Shown here: positions 51,369 to 61,025 of the stretch, in pieces
How the letters are laid out: each line of letters begins with the position of its first letter
How positions within the stretch are numbered: position 1 is the first letter of the stretch
Origin: Pararhodobacter zhoushanensis
Lineage (GTDB): Bacteria > Pseudomonadota > Alphaproteobacteria > Rhodobacterales > Rhodobacteraceae
Assembly (NCBI RefSeq): GCF_003990445.1
Contig: NZ_REEZ01000002.1
Coordinates: forward strand, 623,121 to 687,120
DNA: 64,000 bases
Reading direction: 5' to 3'
Notes under the pieces: generated by a model
Told to the model about the DNA's origin: nothing
Database searches by the model: none
What the model saw: only the letters and a program-made list of their open reading frames with translations
Position numbers and translations under genes: made by a program

Positions 51369-52757
51369 ATGACCAAGACCATCCAATGTATCTCGCCCGT
51401 CGACGGGCGGGTCTATGCCGAGCGCCCGGCCCTGCCTCTGGCCGAGGCGCAAGCCGCCGTTGCCCGCGCCAAGACGGCGCAAAAGGCCTGGGCCGCGCGC
51501 CCGCTCACTGAGCGGATCGCCATCGTCAAGGCGGGGATCGCCGCGCTGAACGCAACGCGCGCGCAGGCGGTCGAGGAACTGGCCTGGCAGATGGGCCGCC
51601 CCACGCGCTATGGCGGCGAATTTGGCGGGGTGAACGAGCGGGCCGAGTATATGGCCTCGATCGCCGAACAGACGCTGGCCCCCAAGATCGTTGAGGAGTC
51701 CGAGCGGTTCCACCGCGCGCTGGCGCGCGAGGCGGTCGGCGTGGTCTTCGTCATCGCACCGTGGAACTACCCCTATCTGACGGCGATCAACACCATCGTT
51801 CCCGCGCTGATCGCGGGCAATGCGGTGATGCTGAAACACGCCTCGCAAACGCTGGTGGTGGGCGAGCGTCTGGCCGAGGCCTTTGCCGCCGGTGGCGTGC
51901 CCGAGGGCGTCTTCCAGAACGTCACGCTGGACCATGCGACGACCGAGGCACTGATCGGCGCGCGCAGCTTTGGCTTTGTGAACTTCACCGGCTCGGTCGG
52001 CGGCGGCGCGGCCATCGAGCGCGCGGCGGCGGGCACCTTCACCGGCACCGGGCTGGAGCTGGGCGGCAAGGATCCGGGCTATGTGCGCGCCGATGCCGAT
52101 CTGGACGCGGCGGTCGACGGGCTGATGGACGGCGCGATGTTCAACGCGGGGCAGTGCTGCTGCGGGATCGAGCGGATCTACGTGCACGAGTCGCTCTATG
52201 ACGCCTTTGTCGAAAAGGCAGTTGCCTGGGTCTCGGCGCTGAAACTGGGCAACCCCTTCGACGCCGACACCACCATCGGCCCGATGGCGAATGTCCGCTT
52301 CGCGCGCACCGTGCGCGAGCAGGTGGCCGAGGCCCTGGCGGCGGGCGCGACCCCGCTGATCGACCCGGCGCTGTTCCCCGCCGATGATGGCGGGGCGTAT
52401 CTGGCGCCGCAGATTCTGGTGAACGTGGACCATTCCATGCGCGTCATGCGCGAGGAAAGCTTTGGCCCGGTCGTGGGGATCATGAAAGTCTCGGGCGATG
52501 CGGAAGCCATCGCGCTGATGAACGACTCGCCCTATGGCCTGACCGCCTCGATCTGGACCCAAGACTCCGATGCCGCCGCCGAGATCGGCGCGCAGATCGA
52601 GACCGGCACGATCTTCATGAACCGCTGCGACTATCTCGACCCGGCGCTGTGCTGGACCGGGTGCAAGGACACCGGGCGCGGCGCGGGCCTGTCCGAGCTG
52701 GGCTATTACGCGGTGACGCGGCCGAAATCCTACCATCTCAAGAAGGTGACGAAATGA
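51369..52757 (+). CDS. Aldehyde dehydrogenase (NAD(P)-dependent), PuuC-like by context
   Basis: The 462-residue enzyme shows FVIAPWNYPYLTAINTIVPA, NFTGSVGGGAAIERA, the glutamate motif LELGGKDPGYV and the catalytic cysteine stretch FNAGQCCCGIERIYV, with ESFGPVVGIM. Three consecutive cysteines at the active site are seen in some members. It follows the ligase gene by 91 bases and overlaps the alcohol dehydrogenase gene by ATGA. It may oxidise the aldehyde generated from a gamma-glutamyl amino alcohol. Confidence 0.88.
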   Translation: MTKTIQCISPVDGRVYAERPALPLAEAQAAVARAKTAQKAWAARPLTERIAIVKAGIAALNATRAQAVEELAWQMGRPTRYGGEFGGVNERAEYMASIAEQTLAPKIVEESERFHRALAREAVGVVFVIAPWNYPYLTAINTIVPALIAGNAVMLKHASQTLVVGERLAEAFAAGGVPEGVFQNVTLDHATTEALIGARSFGFVNFTGSVGGGAAIERAAAGTFTGTGLELGGKDPGYVRADADLDAAVDGLMDGAMFNAGQCCCGIERIYVHESLYDAFVEKAVAWVSALKLGNPFDADTTIGPMANVRFARTVREQVAEALAAGATPLIDPALFPADDGGAYLAPQILVNVDHSMRVMREESFGPVVGIMKVSGDAEAIALMNDSPYGLTASIWTQDSDAAAEIGAQIETGTIFMNRCDYLDPALCWTGCKDTGRGAGLSELGYYAVTRPKSYHLKKVTK

Positions 52758-53908
52758 GCGTTCCCACCATGAACTGGTCCTACCCGACCTCGATCAAGTT
52801 CGGCGTCGGACGGATCGGCGAACTGGCCGATCATTGCAAGGCCGTGGGCCTGAAAGCCCCGCTGCTGGTGACAGACAAGGCGCTGGCGGCGCTGCCGATC
52901 ACCGCGCAGGCGCTCGATGTGCTGGACGCCGCCGGACTGGGGCGCGGCGTGTTTTCCGACGTCGACGCCAACCCGACCGAGGCCAACATGGCCGCCGGAA
53001 TCGCGGTGTACAAGGCCGGCGGGCATGACGGGGTGGTCTGCTTTGGCGGCGGCTCGGCGCTGGATCTGGGCAAGATGATTGCGCTGATGGCCGGTCAACG
53101 CGCCGATCTCAGCGTCTGGGATCTGGAGGATGTCGGCGACTGGTGGACCCGCGCCGATGCCAGCGCCATCGCGCCGATCATCGCGGTGCCGACGACGGCG
53201 GGGACGGGGTCCGAGGTCGGGCGCGCGGGGGTGCTGACCAATGCGGTGACGCACAAGAAGAAGATCATCTTCCACCCCAAACTGATGCCCACCGTGACGA
53301 TCTGCGACCCGGCGCTGACCGTCGGCATGCCGCGCTTTATCACCGCCGGAACGGGCATGGACGCGCTGGCGCATTGTCTTGAGGCGTATTGCTCGCCCTT
53401 CTACCACCCGATGAGCCAGGGCATCGCGCTGGAAGGCATGCGGCTGGTGTTCGAGAACCTGCCCAAGGTTTACGCCGATCCGACCGACCTTGAGGCGCGC
53501 GCGCATATGATGTCGGCAGCGGCGATGGGCGCGGTGGCGTTCCAGAAGGGGCTCGGCGCGATCCATTCGCTCAGCCACCCGATCGGCGCGGTCTACAACA
53601 CCCACCACGGCACGACGAATGCGGTGGTGATGCCGATGGTGCTGGACTTCAACCGGCCAGCAATCGAAGACCGCCTGCCCCGCGCCGCGGCTTATCTGGG
53701 CATCGACGGCGGCTTCGACGGATTCCGCGCGGCGGTAATGGACCTGCGCGAAACGCTGGCGATTCCGCAAACGCTGACAGCGCTGGGGGTCACCAACCCG
53801 GATCTGGACACGCTGACGGCAATGGCGCTGGAGGACCCGTCCTGCGGCGGGAACCCGATCGAGATGACAGCAGAGAACACCCGCGCGCTGTTTGAGAGCT
53901 GCCTCTGA
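52754..53908 (+). CDS. Iron-containing alcohol dehydrogenase (group III)
   Basis: The 384-residue protein matches the Fe-ADH family: FGGGSALDLGKMIALMAG, PTTAGTGSEVGRAG, and the metal-binding C-terminal part with AHCLEAYCSPFYHPM and HSLSHPIGAVYNTHHGTTNA (histidine ligands). The start at 52754 overlaps the aldehyde dehydrogenase stop (ATGA). With that enzyme it could carry out a two-step oxidation of an alcohol to an acid. Substrate unknown. Confidence 0.9.
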   Translation: MSVPTMNWSYPTSIKFGVGRIGELADHCKAVGLKAPLLVTDKALAALPITAQALDVLDAAGLGRGVFSDVDANPTEANMAAGIAVYKAGGHDGVVCFGGGSALDLGKMIALMAGQRADLSVWDLEDVGDWWTRADASAIAPIIAVPTTAGTGSEVGRAGVLTNAVTHKKKIIFHPKLMPTVTICDPALTVGMPRFITAGTGMDALAHCLEAYCSPFYHPMSQGIALEGMRLVFENLPKVYADPTDLEARAHMMSAAAMGAVAFQKGLGAIHSLSHPIGAVYNTHHGTTNAVVMPMVLDFNRPAIEDRLPRAAAYLGIDGGFDGFRAAVMDLRETLAIPQTLTALGVTNPDLDTLTAMALEDPSCGGNPIEMTAENTRALFESCL

Positions 53909-53924
53909 TTGCTGCAAAAACAGG

Positions 53925-53961
53925 GAGGGGGGCCTTGCCCCCCTCTTGGCCTGACGGCCAA
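53925..53961. terminator. Two hairpins after the alcohol dehydrogenase gene
   Basis: GAGGGGGGC-CTT-GCCCCCCTC (53925-53945) and TTGGCC-TGAC-GGCCAA (53946-53961) form two adjacent perfect stems just after the stop. They probably end or protect the ligase/dehydrogenase transcript. Neither is followed by a T-run. Confidence 0.6.
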
Positions 53962-53965
53962 TTCA

Positions 53966-54044
53966 CCCCCCAGGATATTTAAGGACAGATGATAAGGTTC
54001 CGTTAACCCTGTTTCATTTTCTGTCTTCAAATATCCACGGGGGG
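53966..54044. repeat. Inverted pair of the intergenic repeat (diverged copy plus exact copy)
   Basis: The forward diverged copy (53966-53991) begins CCCCCCAGGATATTTAAGGA. The reverse copy (54015-54044) is the exact complement of the element at 49846-49875. Together they form an imperfect palindrome of about 80 bases. The following bases (54048-54077) make another stem, TTCAAGGGGG with CCCCCTTGAA, and two smaller GC hairpins extend to 54130. No gene is visible in the 228-base gap. Confidence 0.7.
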
Positions 54045-54136
54045 ATTTTCAAGGGGGGCGCGTGCGTCCCCCTTGAAGCGGGTGCGGGTGGCAACCCGCG
54101 CGGCGCGAGGGGGCTCGATGCCCCCGAGCGCCGCCC

Positions 54137-56209
54137 CTACCGGCGCGCTTCGCGCAGCCAGCCGCCCAACACGAAGCCCACCCCCAGCAGCAACCAGGCC
54201 CAGGCAGGCAACAGCGGCGTCAGGCGAAGGTCGGTGGTGACGTAGGCACCGCGCGGCGTTACGCCCAGCCAGCCGCGCCCATAGGCCTGCCGTCCAGCGT
54301 CGATCAGGCGCAGGGCGGGCAGACCGGCAGCGATCGCAGCGGTGCCGCCGCGCGTTGCGTCCAGCAGGGGCGCGAGCGGTGCTCCGTCTGCCACCACGCG
54401 CTCATACTCACGCGGGTTCGCCGTGCCCAGAACGGCCACCGTCTCCTGATCTTCGGACCGCAGGCGGTAGAGCCCCGGCTCTGCGCCCTGCCAGTCGGCG
54501 GTAAACCGTCCCGGCGCCGTCTCGACCAGCGGCACCTCGACTGTGCTGTCATCCGGCCCGGTGATCGTCACGCCATGCGGCCCGTCGTCCAGTGAGCGGC
54601 GGGTGATATGCAGCCCCTGCCCGTCGGCCTCGGCCACCAATGCCTCTTCTTCCAGATCCGGCTCGCGCATCATCCAATGCGCCAGCCGCCGCAGCAGCTC
54701 GGCCTGCGGCCCGCCGCCCTCGAAGCCGCGATCCCACAGCCAGGCCTGATCCGAGGCGAGGATCGCCACGCGCCCTTCGCCCGCGTGATCGAGGATCAGC
54801 AGCGGCCGCTCATCGATCCCCTGCATCACCACCTCGCCGCCGCGCGGCGTCAGGTCGATCTGGCGCAGCCAGCGGCCCCAGCCGGGCACATCGCTGCCCG
54901 CGCGCGGCGGGTAGTCGGCGTCCAGCCCCGCCGTCACCGGGTGCCGCTGGCCGATGTCGCTCAGATGTGGCGTGAACGGCTGCTCGAACACCCGCGCCGT
55001 CGGTTCACCCGGCAGGATGCGGCCCAGCGGCGAATGGTAGATGCTTTCGGCGCTGGCCAACTCGGTCCCGCCGACGACCAGCAGCGCGCCGCCCTCGCTG
55101 ACATAGCGGCGGATGTTCTCGAAATACGAGCTGGGCAGGATGCCGCGCCGCCGGTAGCGGTCAAAGATGATCAGGTCGAACTCGTCGATCTTCTCGACAA
55201 ACAGCTCGCGCGTCGGGAAGGCGATCAGCGACAGCTCATTCACCGGCACGCCGTCCTGCCGGTCTGGCGGGCGCAGGATGGTGAAGTGCACCAGATCCAC
55301 CGACGGGTCCGATTTCAACAGGTTGCGCCACGTCCGCTGCCCGGTATGCGGCTCGCCCGAGACCAAGAGCACCCGCAGCCGGTCGCGGATGCCGTTGATC
55401 TGCACCACGGCGGCGTTGTTGCGGTCGGTCAGCTCGCCCTCTTGCGGGTCGAGCACGAAGCGCAGCACGTTCAGCCCGCCGCGATCCAGCGTCAGGTCCA
55501 GCCCCATATCCTCGCCCACCGGGGCGGTCGCATAGCGCAGATCTTCGCCATTGAGCGCAAAGCCCACCTGCACCGGGCGACCGCGCAGGGCTTCGGGCAC
55601 GTTGCCCTCATCCTCGATCCGCAGGGTCAGGCGCAGGGTTTCGCCAAGGATGCCGTAGGCGGGCGCGTTGCGCACGATCAGCCGGCGGTCCCATTCCTGC
55701 GCCGCGCCGGTCTGCACCAGATGCACAGGGGCGGGCGGCGGGGTGGTGGAAGCGTCATGCGCCAGCCCGTCCGAGACCACAAACACCCCCGCCAGCCGGT
55801 CGCGCGGTAGGTCGGCCAAGGCCGCATCCAGCGCGGTGTTCAGCGTCGAGCCGCCGTTGTCCGGCGCATCGGGCACCGAGACCACGCGCTCTTCGATCCC
55901 CAGCCGTGCCAGCTCGGCTGACAGATGCGTCAGCGCCGCCTCGCTCTGCGCCTGCCGGTCGCTCAGCCGGTTCGAGCCGGTCTCATCGCGGAGCACCAGC
56001 GCGATGTCGCTCAGCGCCTGCCGGTCCTCGTTCTGCAGCGACGGATTGGCCAGCGCCGTCAGGATCAGCGCAAAGCCCAGCGCGCGGAACGCCCAGCCCG
56101 CCAGCCCGCGCCAGACGGACAGCAGCGTGACCAGCAGTGCCGCAGCGCCCAGCGCGGCGATCACCGGCCAGATCAGCAGCGGGTCAAAGACCACCTCAAC
56201 GCCCGTCAT
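54137..56209 (-). CDS. Membrane protein with glutamine amidotransferase-like domain
   Basis: The 690-residue protein has two or three N-terminal membrane spans (LIWPVIAALGAAALLVTLLS), a long periplasmic part and one C-terminal span (LLPAWAWLLLGVGFVLGGWL). The N-terminal third contains a von Willebrand-like strand pattern (DIALVLRDETGSNRLSDRQA, RDRLAGVFVVSDGLAHD). The middle resembles a class I amidotransferase fold (IRRYVSEGGALLVVGGTELA). It is the last gene of the moxR operon, overlapping its neighbour by ATGA. Its role is unknown; related operons are linked to cell-envelope integrity. Confidence 0.78.
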   Translation of the reverse strand: MTGVEVVFDPLLIWPVIAALGAAALLVTLLSVWRGLAGWAFRALGFALILTALANPSLQNEDRQALSDIALVLRDETGSNRLSDRQAQSEAALTHLSAELARLGIEERVVSVPDAPDNGGSTLNTALDAALADLPRDRLAGVFVVSDGLAHDASTTPPPAPVHLVQTGAAQEWDRRLIVRNAPAYGILGETLRLTLRIEDEGNVPEALRGRPVQVGFALNGEDLRYATAPVGEDMGLDLTLDRGGLNVLRFVLDPQEGELTDRNNAAVVQINGIRDRLRVLLVSGEPHTGQRTWRNLLKSDPSVDLVHFTILRPPDRQDGVPVNELSLIAFPTRELFVEKIDEFDLIIFDRYRRRGILPSSYFENIRRYVSEGGALLVVGGTELASAESIYHSPLGRILPGEPTARVFEQPFTPHLSDIGQRHPVTAGLDADYPPRAGSDVPGWGRWLRQIDLTPRGGEVVMQGIDERPLLILDHAGEGRVAILASDQAWLWDRGFEGGGPQAELLRRLAHWMMREPDLEEEALVAEADGQGLHITRRSLDDGPHGVTITGPDDSTVEVPLVETAPGRFTADWQGAEPGLYRLRSEDQETVAVLGTANPREYERVVADGAPLAPLLDATRGGTAAIAAGLPALRLIDAGRQAYGRGWLGVTPRGAYVTTDLRLTPLLPAWAWLLLGVGFVLGGWLREARR

Positions 56210-58986
56210 TGGCCCAGCCTTTCCAGCAATGCGGGCACATGCACCTGATCGGATTTATAGTTCCCCGACAGCACATGCATCACCAGATTGACCCCGAAGC
56301 GGATCGCCATTTCGCGCTGCCGCTCGCCGGTCGAGCCGCGGCCCACCGGCAACAGCGGCATCCCACGCTCGTCCACCGCCCAGGCCGAGGCCCAGTCGTT
56401 CGAGCCAAACACCACCGGGGTCACCCCGTCATTAAGGTTGCGAAACGGCATGCCTTCGGCGCGTTGCGCGTCGGGGGGGGCGGCCTCGACCCAGACGGTG
56501 CCGCCCTGATAGCGGCCCGGATAGTCGCCCAGCAGATAGAAGGTGCGGGTCAGCACATGGTCGACGGGCAGCGGTTCCAGTGGCGGAATATCCAGCCCGG
56601 CGGTGATCTGCTGCAGGCGGCGTCCGGCCGAGGTGGTGCCGCCCGACAGCCGCGCCGCTTCGGCATCGCGGGTGTCAAACAAGATCATCCCGCCCGAGCG
56701 CAGATAGCGGTTCAGCCGGGCGTTGGCATCCGGGGATGGCAGTGGGCTGTCAGGGGTGACCGGCCAGTAAAGAAACGGGAACACCGACAGCTCATCGGTT
56801 TCAATATCCACCTCCATCGGCGCGGCAGGCTCGACAGAAGACCGCAGGAACAAGGCGTTGGACAAGCCGCGAAGCCCGGCCAGCGCCACCTCATCCACCT
56901 GTGCATCGCCCGAGGACACGGCCCCCAGCACCACCGATTCCGTCGCCTCCAGAATGCGCGGGTCGATGTCCTGCGCCTGTGCCTGTGGCACCGCAGCACC
57001 CAGCGCCAGCAGCACCAGAGCAGCGCGCAATAGCCGCCCGCCCAGCGCCAAGGTCGCCAACGCGTCGGCCATCAGCACGGCGGCGGCCAGCGCGAACAGA
57101 TAGCCCGCCAAAGGCACCTCAGGCCGCTCGACCCCGGTTTCCAGATTGGTGCCCAGCGGCCATTGCGCCGGGGTCAGCGGGGTTTGCGCGTCGGTCGCGT
57201 TCACCGCCAGCCGCAGCGCCGTCCCGGCGTACAGGCCCGGCGGCAGGTTCGGCCCCGGTTGCGCGGTTCCGGCCAGCACGGGGGCGAGTTCCTCACCCGT
57301 GACAGCGGCGCGGTCACCGGCGTCGGAGAGCAGGCCGAACCCGTCCATCACCTGTTCCGGCTGCCAATGCGTCCCGGCCAGCTCCGTCGCCTCGGGCGCG
57401 CCGCCCTGCGTGCTGACGGCAAGCCGTTCCAGCATCGACACGAACAGCCCCGACAGCGGCAGGTTCGACCATTCGGCATTGGCGGTGACGTGGAACAGCA
57501 CCACCTGCCCCGCGCCGATCGCGCGGCGGGTCACCAGTGGCGTGCCATCGGCCAGCGCGGCAATCGTGCGCTCGGACAGATCCGGCCCCGGCTGCGCCAG
57601 AACCTGCGCACGGATGCCGACATCGGCGGGAACGGGCAGCCCCGCGAAGGGCGAATTATCCGGGAAGGGCGCCAGCGAGCGCGGGTCGCCCCAGCTCATG
57701 GCGCCGCCCACGGTGCGGCCCCCGGCGCGCAATTGCACGGGCAAGAGCGGGTCATCGGCCTGCCCCGGCGCGCCCAGCAGCGCGTTCGCGCCCGCCCCGG
57801 CCATGCGCGGCCCGGCAAAGCGCAAGAGCAACCCGCCGCCCTCAACCCAGGTGGTCAGGTCGTCGGTCTCGGTCTGCGAAAGGCTGGGCATGTCGGCCAG
57901 CACCAGCACATCAGGCCCGGCCAGCAGCAGATCGTCCAGACTGGCGCTTTCGACCAGATCCGAGGTCGGCATCAGCGCCTCGCGCAGATAATGCAGCGGC
58001 GAGAGCAGGGCGAGCGATTCATTCCCCTCGCGCACGGTCAGCAGCGCCACCTTACGGCGGCGCAGGCTGTCGTCGCTCAGGCTGACTGCCCCGGCCCCGC
58101 GCGCGCCCTCGATCTGGAACCGCGTGATGCGGTTGCGCAGCTCGGGCGGCAGGGTGAAGCTGGCCTCGGCGCTCAGCGCATCGGCGGCGAAGCCCAGCGG
58201 CGCGCGGGCCAGATCGCGCTCGGCCCCCGCCGGATCGCGGCCAATCGCCAGCAGGGTCAGCGCCTGTTCCGGCCCGCCGGTGCGGCGCGCGGTGACGGTC
58301 ACCGCCTCACCGTCGAAGGTGGCCGGGGCCAGCGCCAGCACCGGGGTCGCGGGCTCGAACACCTGCACCGGGCCGTGGTCCTCAAGCGCCGCCAACAGCG
58401 CTGCACGACCATCGCGGGCCAGACCGTCGGAAATCCACAGCGTCTCAACCGCCTCGGGCAGCGCCGCAGGCCAGTCGGGCAGCGCAGCGCCCGGGGTCCA
58501 CGGACGCGGTGCCAGTCCCGGCAGGCGCTCACGCCAGAACTCACCGGCGCGGAACTCGATCTCACCGACCGGCGGATCGGTCAGCGTGACCACTGCGACC
58601 GGACGCCCAGCGCGTTGCGCGGCCTCCAGCGCTTGCCCCGCCCGCTCCATCCGGCGCGGCCAGTCGCGGGCACTCGCCCAGCTGCCATCGAGCACCACCA
58701 ACAGCGGCCCCTGCCCCGGCAAGGCGCGCGAGGGGTTCAGGACCGGACCCGCCAGCGCCAGAATCAACGCCGCCAGAGCCGCCACACGCAGTAAAAGCAA
58801 CCACCACGGGGTGCGCTGGCTCTCGGGGTCACGCTCGCGCAGACCCAGCAGCAGCGCGATGCCGGGAAAGCGGCGGCGCACCGGCGCGGGGGGCACGGCG
58901 CGCAGCAACCACCACAGGATCGGCAGCGCCAGCAGCGCCCAGAGCAAAACGGGCGTGGTAAAACCAAGGGCCGAAAACACGCTCAT
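56206..58986 (-). CDS. BatA/DUF4159-type membrane protein
   Basis: The 926-residue protein starts MSVFSALGFTTPVLLWALLA with the N-terminal BatA membrane module, a von Willebrand-like region (GPLLVVLDGSWASARDWPRR) and a C-terminal DUF4159 domain (VFPFLYWPVTPDSPLPSPDA, SGGMILFDTRDA). The DUF4159 fold is amidotransferase-like. The chosen ATG at 58986 overlaps the DUF58 gene stop, as do all junctions in this operon. In related bacteria the operon is tied to aerotolerance or envelope stress. Confidence 0.82.
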   Translation of the reverse strand: MSVFSALGFTTPVLLWALLALPILWWLLRAVPPAPVRRRFPGIALLLGLRERDPESQRTPWWLLLLRVAALAALILALAGPVLNPSRALPGQGPLLVVLDGSWASARDWPRRMERAGQALEAAQRAGRPVAVVTLTDPPVGEIEFRAGEFWRERLPGLAPRPWTPGAALPDWPAALPEAVETLWISDGLARDGRAALLAALEDHGPVQVFEPATPVLALAPATFDGEAVTVTARRTGGPEQALTLLAIGRDPAGAERDLARAPLGFAADALSAEASFTLPPELRNRITRFQIEGARGAGAVSLSDDSLRRRKVALLTVREGNESLALLSPLHYLREALMPTSDLVESASLDDLLLAGPDVLVLADMPSLSQTETDDLTTWVEGGGLLLRFAGPRMAGAGANALLGAPGQADDPLLPVQLRAGGRTVGGAMSWGDPRSLAPFPDNSPFAGLPVPADVGIRAQVLAQPGPDLSERTIAALADGTPLVTRRAIGAGQVVLFHVTANAEWSNLPLSGLFVSMLERLAVSTQGGAPEATELAGTHWQPEQVMDGFGLLSDAGDRAAVTGEELAPVLAGTAQPGPNLPPGLYAGTALRLAVNATDAQTPLTPAQWPLGTNLETGVERPEVPLAGYLFALAAAVLMADALATLALGGRLLRAALVLLALGAAVPQAQAQDIDPRILEATESVVLGAVSSGDAQVDEVALAGLRGLSNALFLRSSVEPAAPMEVDIETDELSVFPFLYWPVTPDSPLPSPDANARLNRYLRSGGMILFDTRDAEAARLSGGTTSAGRRLQQITAGLDIPPLEPLPVDHVLTRTFYLLGDYPGRYQGGTVWVEAAPPDAQRAEGMPFRNLNDGVTPVVFGSNDWASAWAVDERGMPLLPVGRGSTGERQREMAIRFGVNLVMHVLSGNYKSDQVHVPALLERLGQ

Positions 58987-59882
58987 TTCTGCCCCCCGCT
59001 CAGCGCCTGATAGAGCCACAACAGCCCCTCAGCCGCCGACCTGTCGGTGTGCAGCGTGGTGGCGTGCCAGCCCGACTGCCGCGCCATCGCCGCCAGCCGG
59101 TCTTTGCGCGCGGCCAGTTTGTCGCGGTATTGCTCGCGCAGATCACCGGCGCGCAGGGTCTCGAAACTCATATGGCCCGACATGCTCTCGAACCGGGTGC
59201 GGCCATCATAGGGAAACGCCTCTTCTACCGGGTCGAGCACCTGCACCAGAATGCCGCGCATGCTGCGTGCGGCGGCCAGCGCCAGCGCGCCCTCAATATG
59301 CTGCAACTCGCCCAGAAAATCGGAAAAGAGCACCACATGCCCTCCGGTCGGCGCGGCCTGCAGATCAATCGCGCCGTGCTCACCGGCGACGCCCGGCTCT
59401 TCCGCCAGTGCCACGGCCAGCCGGTTGGCCTGCGCGCGCCCGGCGCGGGGGGTCATGTCGGCCTCGGCCAGCCCCACCCGCTCGCCACCGCGGAGCAGGA
59501 CCAGCGACAGCGCCATGGCCAGCAGGCGGGCGCGGTAAGATTTGGTCTCACGCGCCTTGTCGCCGGTGAAATTCATCGCGGCACCGCCGTCGACCCACAG
59601 ACTCACCGGTCGCGCCGCCTGCCATTCGCTTTCGCGCAGATACAGATCATCACCGCGCGCCGAGCGTCGCCAGTCGATGCGCGACGCCTCGTCGCCCGGC
59701 CCGATCGGACGGAACTGCCAGAACTCGGACCCCGGCCCCGAACGCCTGCGCCCATGCGCGCCGGGCAGCACGCTGGCGGTCAGATGCTCGGCGCTGACCA
59801 GCAATGCGGGCAGCGCGCCCGACAGCGCCTCACCGGCGCGGCGCAGACCTGCACTGCCGCCAGAGGCGCTGTTTTGGCTCAC
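58983..59882 (-). CDS. DUF58-domain protein
   Basis: The 299-residue protein carries the DUF58 signature: GPGSEFWQFRPIGPGDEASR, IDWRRSARGDDLYLRESE and a von Willebrand-like continuation. DUF58 proteins are almost always encoded next to MoxR ATPases, as here, and probably act as their partner. No membrane span is obvious. Four-base overlaps on both sides imply coupled translation. Confidence 0.9.
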   Translation of the reverse strand: MSQNSASGGSAGLRRAGEALSGALPALLVSAEHLTASVLPGAHGRRRSGPGSEFWQFRPIGPGDEASRIDWRRSARGDDLYLRESEWQAARPVSLWVDGGAAMNFTGDKARETKSYRARLLAMALSLVLLRGGERVGLAEADMTPRAGRAQANRLAVALAEEPGVAGEHGAIDLQAAPTGGHVVLFSDFLGELQHIEGALALAAARSMRGILVQVLDPVEEAFPYDGRTRFESMSGHMSFETLRAGDLREQYRDKLAARKDRLAAMARQSGWHATTLHTDRSAAEGLLWLYQALSGGQK

Positions 59883-60883
59883 GCGGCAGCCTCGAACGTG
59901 CCGGTCACGCGGCCCGCCACCCGGTCGATCACGCCGCCCAGCGTCTCACCGCGTGCCCGCGCCGCAAAGCTCAGCGCCATGCGGTGAATGAGCACCGGTC
60001 GCGCCAGCGCCGCGACATCCTCGGCCGAAGGGGCCAGCCGCCCCTGCAACAGCGCCCGCGCCCGCACCGCCAGCATCAGCGCCTGCGCGGCGCGGGGGCC
60101 GGGGCCCCATGCCAGCGAGTCGCCCAGACTGGGGTCGGCATCCGGCGTGCCCGGACGGCAGGCGCGCACCAATTCCAGAATCGTCGCCACGACGCTTTCA
60201 CCCACCGGCATCCGGCGGATCAGGGTTTGCGCGGCCAGCAGATCGGCGGGCGAGAACACCTCATGCACCACGCCCTCTTCGGTGCCCGTGGTGGCCAGCA
60301 GGATCGCCCGCTCGGTCGCCAGATCGGGATAGTCGACGTCAATCTGCACCAGAAAACGGTCAAGCTGCGCCTCGGGCAGCGGATAGGTGCCCTCTTGCTC
60401 GATGGGGTTTTGCGTGGCCAGAACGTGGAACGGCAAGCCCAGCTTGCGGTGCTGACCGGCAATGGTCACCTCACGCTCCTGCATCGCCTGCAACAGCGCC
60501 GATTGCGTGCGCGGGCTGGCGCGGTTGATCTCATCGGCCATCAGCAGCTGGCAAAACACCGGCCCTTCGATGAAGCGGAACGCGCGGCGGCCATCGGCGT
60601 CGGTGTCCAGAACTTCCGAGCCCAGAATATCCGACGGCATCAGGTCCGGCGTGAACTGGATGCGGTTGGATTGCAGCCCCATCACCGTGGCCAGCGTATC
60701 CACCAGCCGCGTTTTGCCCAAGCCCGGCAGGCCGACCAGCAGCGCGTGACCGCCCGACAGAAGCGCCATCAGCGACAGGTCGACAACCGTCTCCTGACCG
60801 ATAAAACGGGGCGCAATGGCGGCGCGGGCCTGTTGAAGCCGGGCGCCAAGCGCCTCGATCGCGGGGACCAACGTGTCGCTCAT
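59879..60883 (-). CDS. MoxR-family AAA+ ATPase
   Basis: The 334-residue ATPase has Walker A GLPGLGKTRLV, Walker B LLMADEINRASPRTQSALLQ, sensor 1 LATQNPIEQEGTYPLPEAQL and the family helix LDRFLVQIDVDYPD. MoxR proteins act as chaperone-like activators of von Willebrand-domain partners, and the next three genes encode such proteins. The start at 60883 has GGAGGAAA upstream. The 142-base gap to the next gene probably contains the operon promoter. Confidence 0.93.
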   Translation of the reverse strand: MSDTLVPAIEALGARLQQARAAIAPRFIGQETVVDLSLMALLSGGHALLVGLPGLGKTRLVDTLATVMGLQSNRIQFTPDLMPSDILGSEVLDTDADGRRAFRFIEGPVFCQLLMADEINRASPRTQSALLQAMQEREVTIAGQHRKLGLPFHVLATQNPIEQEGTYPLPEAQLDRFLVQIDVDYPDLATERAILLATTGTEEGVVHEVFSPADLLAAQTLIRRMPVGESVVATILELVRACRPGTPDADPSLGDSLAWGPGPRAAQALMLAVRARALLQGRLAPSAEDVAALARPVLIHRMALSFAARARGETLGGVIDRVAGRVTGTFEAAA

Positions 60884-61025
60884 GGGCGCATTTCCTCCGG
60901 GCGTGATCTGTGTTCGCCCGGTTTATACGTCAGGCCGACGCATTTCGCCCAGACCAAGTTGGATAAAATGACGGCGTCACAAGACAATGTGACAGACCTG
61001 CCCCGAAACCCCGGTGCCATGACCG

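Noticed and set aside
49781..54130. CRISPR array or transposon ends
   Set aside because: The repeats are two exact copies plus one diverged copy, not regularly spaced, and there is no transposase or cas gene.
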